This document shows, one piece after another, positions 30,547 to 43,500 of a stretch of 64,000 nt of DNA. Position numbers and translations under genes: made by a program. Each line of letters begins with the position of its first letter. The stretch's first letter is position 1. The notes under the pieces were generated by a model, which had not been told where the DNA came from, did no database searches, and saw only the letters and a program-made list of their open reading frames with translations. Origin of the DNA: Hyparrhenia diplandra (taxonomy: Eukaryota; Streptophyta; Magnoliopsida; Poales; Poaceae); assembly GCA_015847255.1 (NCBI GenBank), contig JADLZK010009250.1, forward strand, positions 1 to 64,000. The letters run 5' to 3'.

Positions 30547-32676
30547 ATGAGCTCACCGGTGAGGAAGACGATAATCTTCGGGACATGGGCTTGCAAGATC
30601 GGCGGCGGCGGCAAGACTCAAGGCTACATCATCGAGGAATCAAAGACCGAAGAACGAGAACTCGCCAAGAAGCTCCAAAGAATCGACGCTCACGGCCGCC
30701 TCGAACACGGAGGACAAGCTTGAAGCAATTCCGAGATTTGCGCCTACGGGACGGAACCCAATTTGAAACCAACTCGGAAAAGGGCGCCCAAGGCATTAAG
30801 ACGGACTCGAAGACAGCTTGAAGCACCACTTCCGCCCGACTTGGATGAGAAAAGCCACTTTGACTTCGGATCGGAGTTTCTCCATATCGTTCAAGGAACA
30901 CTTTGACTCGGATCGGAGTTTCTCGGATCGTTCAAAGAACACTTTGACTCGGATCGGAGTTTCTCCGCATCGTTCAAGGAAGGCTACCCCAACTCGAGAA
31001 AAGGAAGGTGAATTCGAAAACAACTCTGGTCACCAGACCGGACTACCTTTCCAGTTCCCAACTGGACTACGCAACTCAGCGACTACATACACAAGGCGCG
31101 TCAAGACAACATTCAAGAGGAGGCTGGAGATTCCTTTAAAGGGCGCACAGAGAGGGCTTATCTTGACAAGAACCCCAGGGGAGTGCATCATCCACTGGCC
31201 AAGAACCCTCACCAAGGCAAACCGTCGAGAGGCAGAGGTAACCAGGGAGGACCCTGGACGGAAGGAGTGGCGACCTGAGACCATGCCTACCAGAGAAATC
31301 CTAATGGTAGCAAGGACTCGTTCCCCGCTTAACCGCCCAGATGCCCCCCGACATCAAGTCCACCGACGAAGGCCTATCAAACATCTCGTGACGAAAAGAA
31401 CCCAAGAAGACGAAGGGAAGATCAACGTCAAGCAGGCAATTTGAAGAAGAACAAGTGAAGAATGGGTGCCGAGACGAGCAACAACGCGCATACAAGCCTG
31501 GAACAAATATCAAGTTGATCTGCGTGAGTATGAAAAATTGAAGTCTGAAAGAGAAGCTGAAGACATACATCATACAACTCACGAGAAGATAGAAGAGTTG
31601 ATCGAACGCCTTAAGAGCGCTTCAAACCTAAATGACGAGGAGAGGCTCATCAAGGAAGCGCTGCAGAAAGCCACCCGCAAAAGAGATCCTAGAGCGTCAT
31701 AGTCAAAGGCAGACAACTCTCGTACGCAAGGAAGTCGGTCCAATGTCTTCGAAAGGCTGAGCATGCCAGGGAATTCCAAGAATTCCAGGCTTCCAAGGAG
31801 GGACGGTGGGAGAAACCGGAGACCCCCGAGGGAAAGCCTCGCCCCAAGACCAAGCCGACAAGAAAAAGTCGCAGAGTCAACATATCGACCTGCAAGAGCT
31901 CAATCAAAAGGAGGAAGAACCTCGGGAAGACTTGAAGAAAGAGCTACAGGAGGCTATAACAGATTTCCATGCTTCGCAGAAAGGTTGCAAGAAGTCAAGC
32001 TACCACCAAAGTTTAAACCTTCAAATCATTCAAAATACAATGGGAAAGTAGAGCCCAGGCAATGGCTCAGAGTCTACTCGCAATCCATTGAGCTGGCTGG
32101 AGGAAATGATGACGCAAAAGCCGTCTTCTTTCCCATGGCTCTAGAAGCTCTACCGCTCCAATGGTTCGACAAGATCGAAGAGGGCTCAATCGATCTTTGG
32201 GAAGATTTGCGAGAAAGTGTTACGTGACAACCGCAGGAATCATCACCCATCCTATTACTCAAGCTGAGCTAAAAAGCCTCAAGCAAAAACAAGGAGAATC
32301 CCTGAGAGATTACTACCGAAGATTTGGTGAAATGAGATCCCAAGTGCACGACATCACAGAAAGAGAAGTGATAGATGCCTTCGGTAACGGAATCTTTTCA
32401 AGATGGCAATTCTCAGATTTCTACAAAGACAACTCGAGGACCAATGAACAGTTCAAACAAACTGTTGAGAAGATGATCGGCGCTGAGGAAAGAACCCGAG
32501 ACCGCTTTCCCGAAAGAAAGAACTCGGAAGGCCCGAAGAGGGAACAAAACAACTCTCAACGAGAACAAGAAGCGAGGGCCGGACAACACCGTCGCATTAG
32601 CGAAAAGCCAAAGAAGCCCTACATGCGAAGTTCAACAACAACAACAACAACAACAAATGAAGCAATATCAAACTAG
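30547..32676 (+). pseudogene. Gypsy gag, frame-broken
   Basis: The first ATG in the leader (30547) opens MSSPVRKTIIFGTWACKIGG and runs 58 codons. The capsid-type Retrotrans_gag core is at 31990-32400: VEPRQWLRVYSQSIELAGGN, then FFPMALEALPLQWFDKIEEG and, after a frameshift near 32215, KSLKQKQGESLRDYYRRFGE. Between them lie 42-bp tandem repeats (30856-30981) and Glu/Lys-rich helical sequence (31500-31690). The product would form the virus-like particle. Several shifts prevent a full protein. Confidence 0.75.
30856..30981 (+). repeat. Three tandem units of about 42 bp in the gypsy 5' region
   Basis: Units begin CACTTTGACT at 30856, 30899 and 30940 and share GGATCGGAGTTTCTC and CGTTCAA. They differ by a few bases each. 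Confidence 0.85.
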
Positions 32677-33000
32677 AAGACCTACCTTGCATATTCCACC
32701 CTGGAGCTCAGCACACGCTTGGAAGCAGCACGATATTCCGGGAAAAATACAAGGGAGGAGACAGCTCTGCTCAAAAACGGGACAATCAAGAAGACAGAGG
32801 AGAAGCCAATGACGAGCCGAAGGCGGGAGATTTTTAGAAAGCAACAAGATCTCACGAGCGTCATATTCTCTCGGAGTTCCCGGATCAAGGGCAAGAGACA
32901 AGACAAGCTAGCACTCCGGTCAATCATGGCGCTAGAGCCCGCAACGCCACGCTACCTCAGCGGTCTCAATACCCGATACAATTCACACGGGAGGATCAAT

Positions 33001-33369
33001 GGACAAGCGTAGGCAACGCCGACCACTGTATCCCCCCGGTACTATAACCCACGATAGCTGGAGTCACGGTCACTAAGGTATTGATCGACGGAGGGGCAGG
33101 ACTAAACATCATATTCTCAAAGACACTGGACAAGATGGGGCTAGACCTCTCTGGTTTAATCGCACCCTCCAGCACACCCTTCTATGGGATAGTTCCTGGA
33201 CAAGCTGCAATACCAGTCGGACAAGTCACCTTGCCAGTCACCTTTGGATCTCCATCCGACTACCGAACGGAATACATCAAGTTCGAAGTAGCAGATCTCG
33301 AGTCACCATACCACGCCATTATGGGAAGACCAGCAATTGCAAAGTTCATGGCCATCTCACACTACCCGT
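33001..33369 (+). pseudogene. Gypsy aspartic protease, cut by the copia insertion
   Basis: 33081-33358 encodes IDGGAGLNIIF, the retropepsin D-G-G/S-A site, followed by FYGIVPGQAAIPVGQVTLPV and the conserved YHAIMGRPAIAKFMAISHYP. The normal continuation resumes at 46971 after the copia element and one copy of the CCCGT duplication. Confidence 0.8.
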
Positions 33370-35097
33370 TGAAATCTCATGTTTGGTTTTGGAAATTGAT
33401 GACACACTTGTGGCACTAATCCTTTGCTCTAAGTGTGACTTATGAGATAGGATTAGATGGAGGACAAGGAGCATGATGATCATAAACATGGACGATGATG
33501 ATGGACATGATGGATCGTCAAGCTCGATGATCGGCTTGAGAGGAACCCGGGAGATCAAGGCAAAGGTATCTTGATAGGGTTTTTTCTTTTGGTGATCAAG
33601 ACACGATAGAGCGCGTGATCACATTATAGGATAGATAGCCGACTATCAAGAGGGAATGCCGCGACAATCCTTTGGTGGAGTGCTTCTAGGTCCAATTGAC
33701 TTGCATATTGCATTTAGGACAATGAGAGCACTAACTTCGATCTTGCCTAACCGTTCGACAAGCTAACATGCATGATAACGTGATCATCTTTGACGTGTTG
33801 GCAACATATGGCAAGAGGCGAAGCAAGGTTGAAGCAAAGGGCGACAACAAAGATGAAGAACTTCATTTGTCTAGGGCGGCCGGACGACGGCGTGGCGGCC
33901 GGACGCACCGACCGGTGGCTCCGGTCAGTGTGTCTGGCAGAGAGCTCTGCAGACGGGATTTTGCCGGACGCGTCGACCGGACCCTGGACCGGATGCTTCC
34001 GATGCTCGACTGGAACCGGTGAACGGACGCGCGGTGGAGCGGGTCAGCTGTGGGCCCAAAGCTTGTCGGTTGTGACCGGACCCTGTGACCGGACTCGCAA
34101 CCGGACTCGCTGGTGAGTCCGGTCGGTGCGTCCGGTCAGTGCGCAGAGAGCCCAATTCAAAGCACAGCAGCTCCATTTCGTGAGGTGGGCTATATATATG
34201 GGTTTGCCCGGTTCCTAGCCTTCTCTCTTGCACATTTGAAGCTTCCAACTTGCTATTGAGCTTGTGAGACTCCTCTCCACTCATCTCTCCATCCCTAACT
34301 CGAATTCTTGATGATATTGAGAGTGATAGAAGTGCATTGCATCATCGGTTGCATCTAGAGGCACTTCATCCTTGAAGAAGCCGCGGGATTCTTGTTTTCT
34401 TGGGAATTTGCCCGGTTCCCTAGCGGCTTGGAGCAAGAGGCGGTGTTGAGCTCGATTGGAGCTTGTTCGAGGCCACACCGGTGGTTTGTGAGGGGTCGTT
34501 CCTTACCCCACGGGAGATTCGCGAAAGGAGCACTAGTGGATTGCTCGTGGCTTGTTTGGCCCCCTCTTGTGATTGGTGTGCTTGAGCTCCCACCGGGGAT
34601 TTGGCACCGGCCATTAAGCTTAGCAACCATCAAGTGGGTGTGTCGCCACAACGGGGACTAGCGTGCCGGCAAGCACGTGAACCTCGGTGAAAAATCATCG
34701 TGTCTTGTGTGCTAGCTCGTTGGAGATTTCTTGTACACGGTGATTGGCTTCAACCTCGACACTACACCGGTGGTAGTGTATCCTAAGCATCTCTTTGCAT
34801 TACTTTGATAGTATATCTTGTTAGGGTGCTTAGCTTGGTAGCTTGAGTAGCTTGTTTAGCCTTGTTAGCTCCTAGTGGTAATCCTAGTTAGCATATATTG
34901 TCCACCTAGGAGTAACTTAGCAACCTAGCCATTGCTTGTGATTAGAGATATTAGAATTGCTAGGAGGCTTGCATAATTAGCTTGAAGCATTTGCTTATTT
35001 GCTACGCCGTCTTATTTACTAACCGCCTTGCTTAGTGTTGTTTGTAGAATTTTTAATAGGCTATTCACCCCCCCCCTCTAGCCATTAGGACCTTTCA
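33370..35097 (+). repeat. 5' LTR of the Sirevirus-like copia element
   Basis: It contains a CCGG-rich U3 block (33880-34140), a GGGCTATATATATGGG promoter motif (about 34186-34201) and the GGCTATTCACC...GGACCTTTCA end. Substitutions against the 3' LTR are few (about four in the first 170 bases). Confidence 0.93.
33880..34140 (+). promoter_or_regulatory. CCGG-rich array in copia U3
   Basis: I count 13 CCGG tetranucleotides here, mostly as GACCGGAC, GTCCGGTC or GCCGGAC. The same array occurs at the matching place of the 3' LTR (45735-46005). It lies just upstream of the TATATATA box, the position of LTR enhancers. Confidence 0.55.
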
Positions 35098-35099
35098 AG

Positions 35100-35111
35100 T
35101 GGTATCGGAGC
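35100..35111 (+). other. Copia primer-binding site (initiator Met tRNA)
   Basis: TGGTATCGGAGC begins two bases after the LTR, one base from TGGTATCAGAGC. Confidence 0.9.
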
Positions 35112-35154
35112 CGAGGCACCGTATTTAGAAGGCTTAACATCCAACGGTGACAAA

Positions 35155-37002
35155 ATGGCGTTGAATTTTCATGTCAACAACACCAAGAAGGCGCCACCTT
35201 TCGATGGCACCAATTTTGCCTATTGGAAGGTGAAGATGACCGCACACCTCAAGTCAATCAATAGAGAAGTGTGGGTCGTGACCGAGAAGAAGTTTGAAGT
35301 TGCAAATCAAGCGCAACCAACCGCTTTGGAAGAAAAGAAACTATATGCCAATGATGTGGTCGTGAGTGCTTTTCATGAGGCATTCAATGATAGAGTGTTT
35401 GAGCAAGTCAAGTCACTCACCATTGCCCATGACATTTGGAAGAAGCTAGAAGAGTGCTATGAGGGCACCGAAGGCGTCAAGCAAGCAAAGGCCTATATCA
35501 AGCTTGAGCAATTCAATAGCTTCAAGATGGAAGAAGATGAGAGCGTGCCGGAGATGTTCCACCGCATGCAAGTGTTGGTGAATGATCTCAATGCTCTAGG
35601 AGAAGAGATCAAGGACAAGACCTTCAACATGAAGTTCTTGAGGTGTTTGCCCGAGCGGTTTGGAATGTTCATCACCATGCTTGTGAGGACAAACTTGAAG
35701 GACTTGACACCAAACCAATTGCTTGATGAGGTCATGACCGATGATTCATATAGAAATGACAAGAAGAAGCAAGAGCTCATCAACAAGGCAAACAAGAAGG
35801 TCAAGGAAGAAGAGAAGAAAGAGGATAAGAAGAGTTTGGCACTCAAGGCTAGCTCATCATCCAAGGGCAAGAAAAAGAAAGAAGAGTCAAGTGATGATGA
35901 AGAAGAGGCCTCCACAAGTGGAAGTGACATTGATGAGCACATGGCTCTCTTTGTTAGAAATTGGGCAAGTATGTCAAGAAGACATACATCTCCAAGAAGA
36001 ACAAGAAGAAGCAATCAACAAGAAAGACCAAGGATGGCAAGAATGAAGGCAACATGAAGTGCTTTCGGTGTCATGATGATTGTCACTTGATTGCCGAATG
36101 CCCATATGAAAGTGATGATGAGAAGGGCATCAAGAAAGCTAGAAAGAAGAATGATGCCAAGAATGAGAAGGAGAAGAAGCCCAAGAAGAAGAATGAGTCA
36201 CATGTGGCTACTTGGGATAGTGATGGCTCATCCTCTTCAAGTGATGAAGAAGAGGAGAAGAAGAACAAGAAGAAGGGACAAGCTCACCTTGCTATGCATG
36301 ACAAGATCTCCCTCTTCGACACCCCTTCCTCATGCTTCATGGCTAAGGCCACAAAGGTACAATCTATCACTAATGATGATGATGATGATGATAGTGATAG
36401 TGATAGTGATAGTGATAGTGATGATGAGGAGCCAAAACATACTAGAAAAGAATTGCAAATCATGTTTGATGATTGTATTGACATGTACAAGGAGAGTAGG
36501 AAGGAGGTCAAGGGCTTGCATAAGGAAACAAAGAGCCTTAAGCAAGAACTTGATGAGCTTCGGGCATCTTATGAGAGTCTAAAGATAGACCATAAGAGGC
36601 TTGAGAAATCTCATTCTAAGTTAGAGAAAGCTCACTCCTCTCTACTTGAAGAGCACAAGTTGTGCTTAGTTGAGGATAAGGTTGATACATGCAATGCAAG
36701 CAACATGTGTGACATTCTTGTTGATGAATCAACTCCCAAGTGTGAGACCTCCACTAGCTCTATCACTAGCATATCCATCACTAGTGAAGATAATGACAAC
36801 AGTATGCTTATTCATGAGCATGCTTGTTTAAAGAGGAAAGTAAAGGAGCTCAATCACACCTTGGCCTTATGGTGGTGAGGACCGCTTGCTTATGTGCTTG
36901 GGTAGCCAAAGGGCATCCTTATACAAGGAGGGCTTAGGCTATATCCCCAAAAAGGCAAGGCCGCCTATGTGACTCACAAGACTCGTTTTGTGAAGAACAA
37001 GG
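35155..37002 (+). pseudogene. Sirevirus-like gag, frameshifted
   Basis: From ATG 35155 the protein starts MALNFHVNNTKKAPPFDGTN with YWKVKMTAHLK, the N-terminal gag block of this group. The Retrotran_gag/UBN2-type core runs to about residue 200, followed by a Lys/Glu/Ser-rich segment. A one-base deletion near 35960-35966 moves the frame. The shifted part has the zinc knuckle CFRCHDDCHLIAEC (36060-36100), an Asp/Ser tract coded by GAT/AGT repeats (36375-36430) and a long coiled coil (36480-36680). Further one-base shifts lie near 36866 and 36950. The coding is then cut by the solo LTR at 37003 and resumes at 38917. Confidence 0.85.
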
Positions 37003-38911
37003 TGAAAGTGCATCTAGCCCTTTAGTGGGTTTTGGTGAATTGAATGACAACATAATTAAAGGTCTAATAAGTTTGCTAAGTGTTGAACAGAAATCGAAGT
37101 CTATTACATATACTTGTGGATTATGTAGTAACAAGTATATTCAAGGTTCAACAAGTAAGCAAACTTGATGGTATTCCACATAGTATGGAAGCAAAGCCAA
37201 ATTGTGTATTGTTGTACTTGAAGATGATGAAAACAATTAGTCAAGCAAAAGACAACAATGCAAATGGAATCAAGGAAATGGCTTATATGTTGTGGAATAT
37301 CATAGCATCATGTGAAAGCAAGCATACTTGGCAAAAGGCAAATGAGACAAGAGTTGATGATTTTGGATTGGTCTCTATAATGGCTTGTTTCCCATGAATA
37401 GAAGATTGAAATAAGTGTTGGAGTGTCAATCCAAAATGATAGGATATAAGGAACCGCGGAATTGGCTTGACCATATTGATGTTGATCCATGTATGTCTCT
37501 ATGTGAGTCAAACCGAAGCTTGATTGGTCTCAACATTCATATCTGCAAAATAATCAAGCAAGGATCAAAATGTTGTTATTCAATGGTTGCTTGATATGAT
37601 GTGACTTGAGTGTATCTTGATAAGGTGAAGATAGCAAGGAAAGGGCTTCGAGGTACTAAGCTTAAGGTGAAGGGCAAGCGTTGGCTTGGGACCGAGGTAC
37701 CATGGCTAAGGTGAAGAAGAGAGTACTTGCATTTAGTCGAGGAACTAATCAAGCTATGAGGAGTCATATTGTGTTGAGGATCAAATCATTAGTGTGAGTG
37801 ACTTGAAGCCATGGAGGTGAACTCATATTTGTGGAAATGGTTCAAGTCACATGCACAAGATATATTTGCTCTAAGAGATGAGACAAAGATGATAGAGGAT
37901 GATGTACAAAGTTGATGGAACCTTCAAGTGCAACGGATGGCAATCTAGACTCATGGAGGTTTAATTTCATTTATGTTTTGAATCTTGAGTTTGGACATGC
38001 ACCTATTAAGAGGGATCCTAGGACCATTTGGCTACATGAACTAAATGCTCAAACCTCCGGCTTTCGGCCAAAAACATCACCTCACACCCACAAGACACTT
38101 TTTACACTTTTCTTTTTTGTGAAGAACAAAAGGTAACTTATTGGGCAGGCCGGGTATAAATACCATTCCTACCCCTCCCACAACGGTAATCGGCTCACTT
38201 CATCCAATTTAAAAGGTTTCTTGCTCTCTCTCACTCCTCCATTGTTGCTCCTTCAAGCCAAGATTTCGATTCCACCATCAAAAGGAAAAAGGCAAACCGC
38301 TTGTGGAGGCCGGATCTACTACTTCCCCAACTTGAAAGAGCATTTGGTTCACGTTTGGCCGAACCCTAGGGTTCTTTCCTCTTGAGCTTGCTCCTAGACG
38401 GCTAGGCGTCGCCCTTGAGCTTGCCTCTTCGTGGCCTTGGGAGGTTTGTAACCTCACTCAAAATCAAGAAAATCACCCCTCATCTCAAGGGTTCATCCCT
38501 TGACTTGAGAACGAGGGAAGGAGGGGCGGCTTGTGTGGCGAATCCCAATCCTTTTGTGGATACCTCAACAACGTGGACGTAAAATCGGTGAACCACGGAA
38601 AAACCTTGTCTCAATAACTATTTACATTCTTGCATATTATTCTTGTGAGCTAGGGTTTCATCCCGATCTACTTTTGTTGAGGAGTTCCCGGCACATTCTA
38701 TTGATATATGTGATATATTTGTGTGCGTGAACTTGGGATATTCACTCGATCTAAGTTTCGTTGCTTAGATTTCAAACCGCAGTTTGTGTTTGTTTTGAAG
38801 CCGCGGAGGCGAGGCATACCAAAACTACCGAGTTTGTTTTACAGTGATTTTAAGGTACAGCCTATTCTCTAGGCCTCCTAGGCGACATCAAGATCCTTAC
38901 ACAAGGGTAGC
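37003..38911 (+). mobile_element. Solo LTR (1.9 kb) inside copia gag
   Basis: It runs from TGAAAGTGCATCTAGCCC to GATCCTTACA and is flanked by CAAGG at 36998-37002 and 38912-38916. Gag coding resumes right after it with YCKAC and HLEPKCMNKKANVSS. A GGGTATAAATACC promoter motif lies at about 38150. No internal domain is left, so the parent element was removed by LTR-LTR recombination. Confidence 0.9.
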
Positions 38912-38916
38912 TATTG

Positions 38917-39089
38917 CAAAGCTTGCAAGTAAGTTGGTCATTTAGAGCCAAAGTGCATGAACAAGAAAGCCAATGTCTCTTCCATTAAGCTTGATCATTC
39001 ATATATGCTTGTGAAGAAGGACAATGGTGTTCGTGCTAGGTACATTGGTACACCATGGATGGGCTCAAAGAAGAAAGCCATTTGGGTAC
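38917..39089 (+). pseudogene. Copia gag C-terminal segment between two solo LTRs
   Basis: A short stretch encodes a second Cys/His cluster (YCKAC..., EPKCMNKK) and DHSYMLVKKDNGVRARYIGT with PWMGSKKKAIWV. It ends at the GGTAC target site of the next solo LTR. Confidence 0.8.
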
Positions 39090-40516
39090 TGTTGGCATTT
39101 GTTAAGTGCTAAAAGAATATGAAGGATTCTGCAAGCGCACAGAACACCTACCATTGTAGCTTTTCCCTAGGATGAGTATTCTAGAGTATCGTATCCATAG
39201 GGAAGGTTTGGCTAAAGAATTCTAATAAGTCACAATCATGTATCCACTAACTTAGCAAACCACTAGACTATAGTGAGGGGGATAATTGAAAGTAAATATC
39301 AAAGCACAAAATAATAACCTACCTAAGATGTCAAAGAATAACTAAACTAAACAAGAGGTCAAAGAGAGAGATTAAGGTTCCTGGGTACTTCTCTATTACT
39401 TAGGTTCTATGATAGCAATCATACCATAACACTTCGGGACATCAGAACACTAGCCATAGAAAGAGATGAGAAGGGGGCTAGGAAGCTCCGACTATGGTCC
39501 TACAAACACCAACCCGAACGTGGTGGAATACGTCGGCCATCGTGGCTCGTCACCACCAGGGCTACCACAAACTATCCGTGGGGTTGGGTGCAATCTCAGG
39601 TAACCTATAGCCTAGACACCAAGTCTATACTATAAATTACTACTCTAGCTACCATGAATAACTAGAGTCCTCAATACGAGCGGAGATCCCATGCAATAGC
39701 ATAACAACTATACTTAACCAAATATATAAAACATGGAAGTAAATAGAGAAGATAAATATGTGAATCATAAGTCTTGTAGAGAAGATACAAAGACATACCA
39801 TACCCGAAGACATCTCGAACAAGAGCATAGCTCCACTCTCCTTTACTCTTGATTAGATCTAAGTTAGATCTAATCTAGTTCTAATTACATGTCTAATCTA
39901 CTTCTAATTACATGGCTAATCTTCTTCTAATCTACTTCTAATTCACTAATCCTAGAGAGAGGTTATCCTTATATTGGGACACCTCTACAACTGAGAGATA
40001 ATGAATAGAATGAGATAGAATGAATTAGGGTTTCACCCTGGGGTCAGGGGGTCTTCTTATATAGGCCTTGGCGATGAATGATAGCCCTTGGATCAAACCG
40101 ACCTTGGCAACGGTGTAGATACAATCTCAATATCGGTGGTAAACCGCCATAGAAAGGAGAGGATGACGGGGAGGACCCACCGGCGGCGGCCTAAATGGCT
40201 CGGGCGGCCGCCGGGGTCTAGAAGCTTCCCGGCTTCGTGTTTCTTCCGGTGTCCTCTGGTACCTTCTAGAATGTTTTAGTCCACTTTTTGGGTCGAGTTA
40301 CTTCACGGTTAAGTCTTGTCATCGTATGTGAGATATATTCTGGAACTTTCTCCATTCTTCTCGTGTTTATTTATACGTTAAGTCCCCGAAAAGATATAAA
40401 TCACCAAAGCTCATGGAATTATGTTAGTTAGACCCCTAGTCTATGTTGATATTCATTTTACGTCCTTATTTCATGTTTAGTTGACTATTAATATTATACT
40501 ATAACAGGTGTCAACA
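39090..40516 (-). mobile_element. Solo LTR (1.43 kb), minus orientation, inside copia gag/pol
   Basis: Outer bases are TGTTGGCATT and GTGTCAACA, flanked by GGTAC at 39085-39089 and 40517-40521. The promoter motif GCCTATATAAGAAG is on the minus strand (about 40055-40068), so it points left. Read on the minus strand it matches the start of the solo LTR at 57016-58721 (TGTTGACAC, then TTATAG), so both come from one family. Copia coding resumes after it with PKALVTNLEGPKKVWVPKKN. Confidence 0.88.
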
Positions 40517-43500
40517 GGTACCAAAGGCCTTGGTGACTAACCTTGAAGGACCCAAGAAAGTTTGGGTACCTAAAAAGAATTGATCTCTTTTTGTAGGTCA
40601 ATTAACGTGCCGGAGGAGAGCATTGGATAATGGATAGTGGGTGCACTCAACACATGACCTGAGATTCTCACATGTTCAAGTCTATTAGCATCAAGGGCAT
40701 TGATGAATATGAGTCAATCACATTTGGCAATGACAAGAAAGGCAATGTGTTGGGTCTTGGCAAGATAGCAATTACTCAAGAGAAGAGCTTATCCAAAGTA
40801 TTGCTAGTTGACAATCTTGATTACAACCTATTGTCGGTCTCTCAACTTTGTGATCTTGGCTACAAATGCATATTCACTAGTCAAGAAGTTGAAGTGGTTA
40901 GTGGTGATGGTGCCAACATGATCTTCAAGGGATTTAGATATGGTGATCTCTATCTAGTTGATTTCAAGTCAAAAGAAGCCAAATTGACAACATGTCTACT
41001 CTCAAAGGCTAGCAAAGGATGGTTGTGGCATAGAAGGCTTGGTCATGTTGGAATGAAGCAATTGAACAAGTTGATGAAGCATGACTTGGTTAGAGGCTTG
41101 AATGATGTGAAGTTTGAGAAGAACAAACCTTGTGGAGCATGTCAAGCCGGCAAGCAACATGGCAATGCACATCCAACCAAGAGCACAATGAGTACAAGCA
41201 AGGCATTTGAGTTGTTACATATGGACTTGTTTGGGCCAACAACATACACTAGCATTGGTGGCAACAAGTATGGTTTTGTCATAGTTGATGACTACACTAG
41301 ATATACATGGGTGTTCTTTTTGTATGACAAGAATGATGTGTTTGAGCTTTTCAAGACATTTGTCAAGAGGGTTCAAAATAAATTTGAGACATCCATCAAG
41401 AAGATTAGAAGTGACAATGGGAGTGAGTTCAAGAATACAAGAACTGAAGAGTTGTGTGATGAGCTTGGAATTGGACATCAATTCTCACCAACCTACACTC
41501 CTCAATCCAATGGTGTAGTTGAGAGCAAAAATAGAACCTTGATTGAAATGGCAAGATCAATGCTTAGTAAGTACAATGTTAGCCATTCCTTTTGGGCCGA
41601 AGCAATCAACACGGCTTGCTATTGTAGCAACCGTCTCTATTGCCATGGGATGCTTGGCAAGACACCCTATGAGTTGTTGAATGGAAGAAAGCCCAACATT
41701 GGTTACTTTAGAGTCTTTGGATGCAAATGCTACATTCTCAAGAAAGGCACGAGATTGGGCAAATTTGACAAGAAGTGTGATGAAGGGTTCTTAGTTGGAT
41801 ATTCAACCTCAAGCAAAGCATATAGAGTTTGGAACTTGGGTAGTGGCAAACTTGAAGAAGTTCATGATGTGGAATTTGATGAAACCCAAGGCTCTCAAAA
41901 TGAAGTTGAAAATCATGATGATGTGAGTGGTTCCAACTTGGAGAATGCAATGAGGAACATGGATGTTGGTGACATTCGGCCAAGGCAAGTTGATGATGAT
42001 GATGACACTCCATTGACTACCACTACCATTGAGATTGATGCAAATGAAGCAAGCACTAGTGGTACTCAAGATGAAGATCAAGAGCAACAAGCTAGTCCAT
42101 CCACTCATCCTAGTCATCAAGTATAAGTAATGCAACCATCCAACATTGCAAGAGATCATCCAATTGATCAAATTATCGGTGACATCAATAGTGGAGTGAT
42201 TACTAGAGGAAGATTGGCATCTTTTTGTGCTCACCATGCCTTTGTATCTCAAGTAGAGCCAGAGAATATTGAGAAGGCATTAAAGAAGGAAGATTGGGTC
42301 AATACTATGCATGAAGAACTCAACAACTTCAAGAGAAATGATGTATGGGAATTGGTGGAAAGACCAAAGGACTACAATGTGATAGGAACCAAGTGGGTCT
42401 TCAAGAACAAGCAAGACCAAGATGGAATTATTGTTAGAAACAATGCAAGGCTAGTAGCTCAAGGGTACACTCAAGTAGAGGGTCTTGACTTTAGAGAGAC
42501 CTATGCACCGGTTGCTAGACTTGAAGCAATTAGAATCTTGCTTGCCTATGCATGTGCACATGACATCAAGCTCTATCAAATGGATGTGAAAAGTGCATTC
42601 TTGAATGGCTTCATCAATGAGTTGGTCTATGTTGAACAACTACCGGGTTTTGAAGATGAGAAGCATCCCAACCATGTGTACAAGTTGAAGAAGGCTTTGT
42701 ATGGATTGAAACAAGCACCTAGAGCATGGTATGAGAGGTTGAAAGATTTTCTCCTCTCTAAAGGGTTCAAGATGGGCAAGGTGGACACCACTCTCTTCAC
42801 CAAGAAGATTGGGAATGACTTGTTTGTGTTGCAAATATATGTTGATGACATTATCTTTGGGTCAACCAACCAAGAGTTTTGTGAAGAGTTTGCTAAGATG
42901 ATGGCCAATGAGTTTGAAATGTCAATGCTTGGAGAACTCACATTCTTTATTGAACTCCAAATCAAGCAATTGAAGAATGGCACATTCATTAGTCAAGGCA
43001 AGTACATCAAGGATATGATCAAGAAGTTTGATCTACAAGATGCCAAGTCAATGTCCACACCAATGGCAACCAATGGAAGCTTAGACCCCGACCCTAGTGG
43101 TAACATGGTTGAGCAAAAGAAGTATAGGTCTATGATTGGTAGTTTGCTCTATGCAACCGCATCAAGACCGGACATTGCATTTAGTGTGGGCATGTGTGCT
43201 AGATATCAATCCGATCCTAGAGAGAGTCACCTCAAGGCAACAAAGAGAATTGTGAGGTACTTGAAAGGCACACAAGATGTTGGACTATGGTATCCAAAGG
43301 GATCCAAGTTTGAGCTAATTGGATATTCGGATTTCGATTATGGAGGATGCAAGATTAATAGAATGAGCACAAGTGGCACATGTCAATTCCTTGGAAGGTC
43401 ACTAGTGTCATGGTCTTCAAAGAAGCAAAATAGTGTTGCTCTTTCAACTATCGAAGCCGAATACATAAGTGCGGAAAGTTGTTGCACTCAATTGCTTTGG

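Noticed and set aside
36375..36430. GAT/AGT microsatellite as an independent non-coding repeat
   Set aside because: It is in frame in the copia gag and encodes an Asp/Ser tract between the zinc knuckle and the coiled coil.
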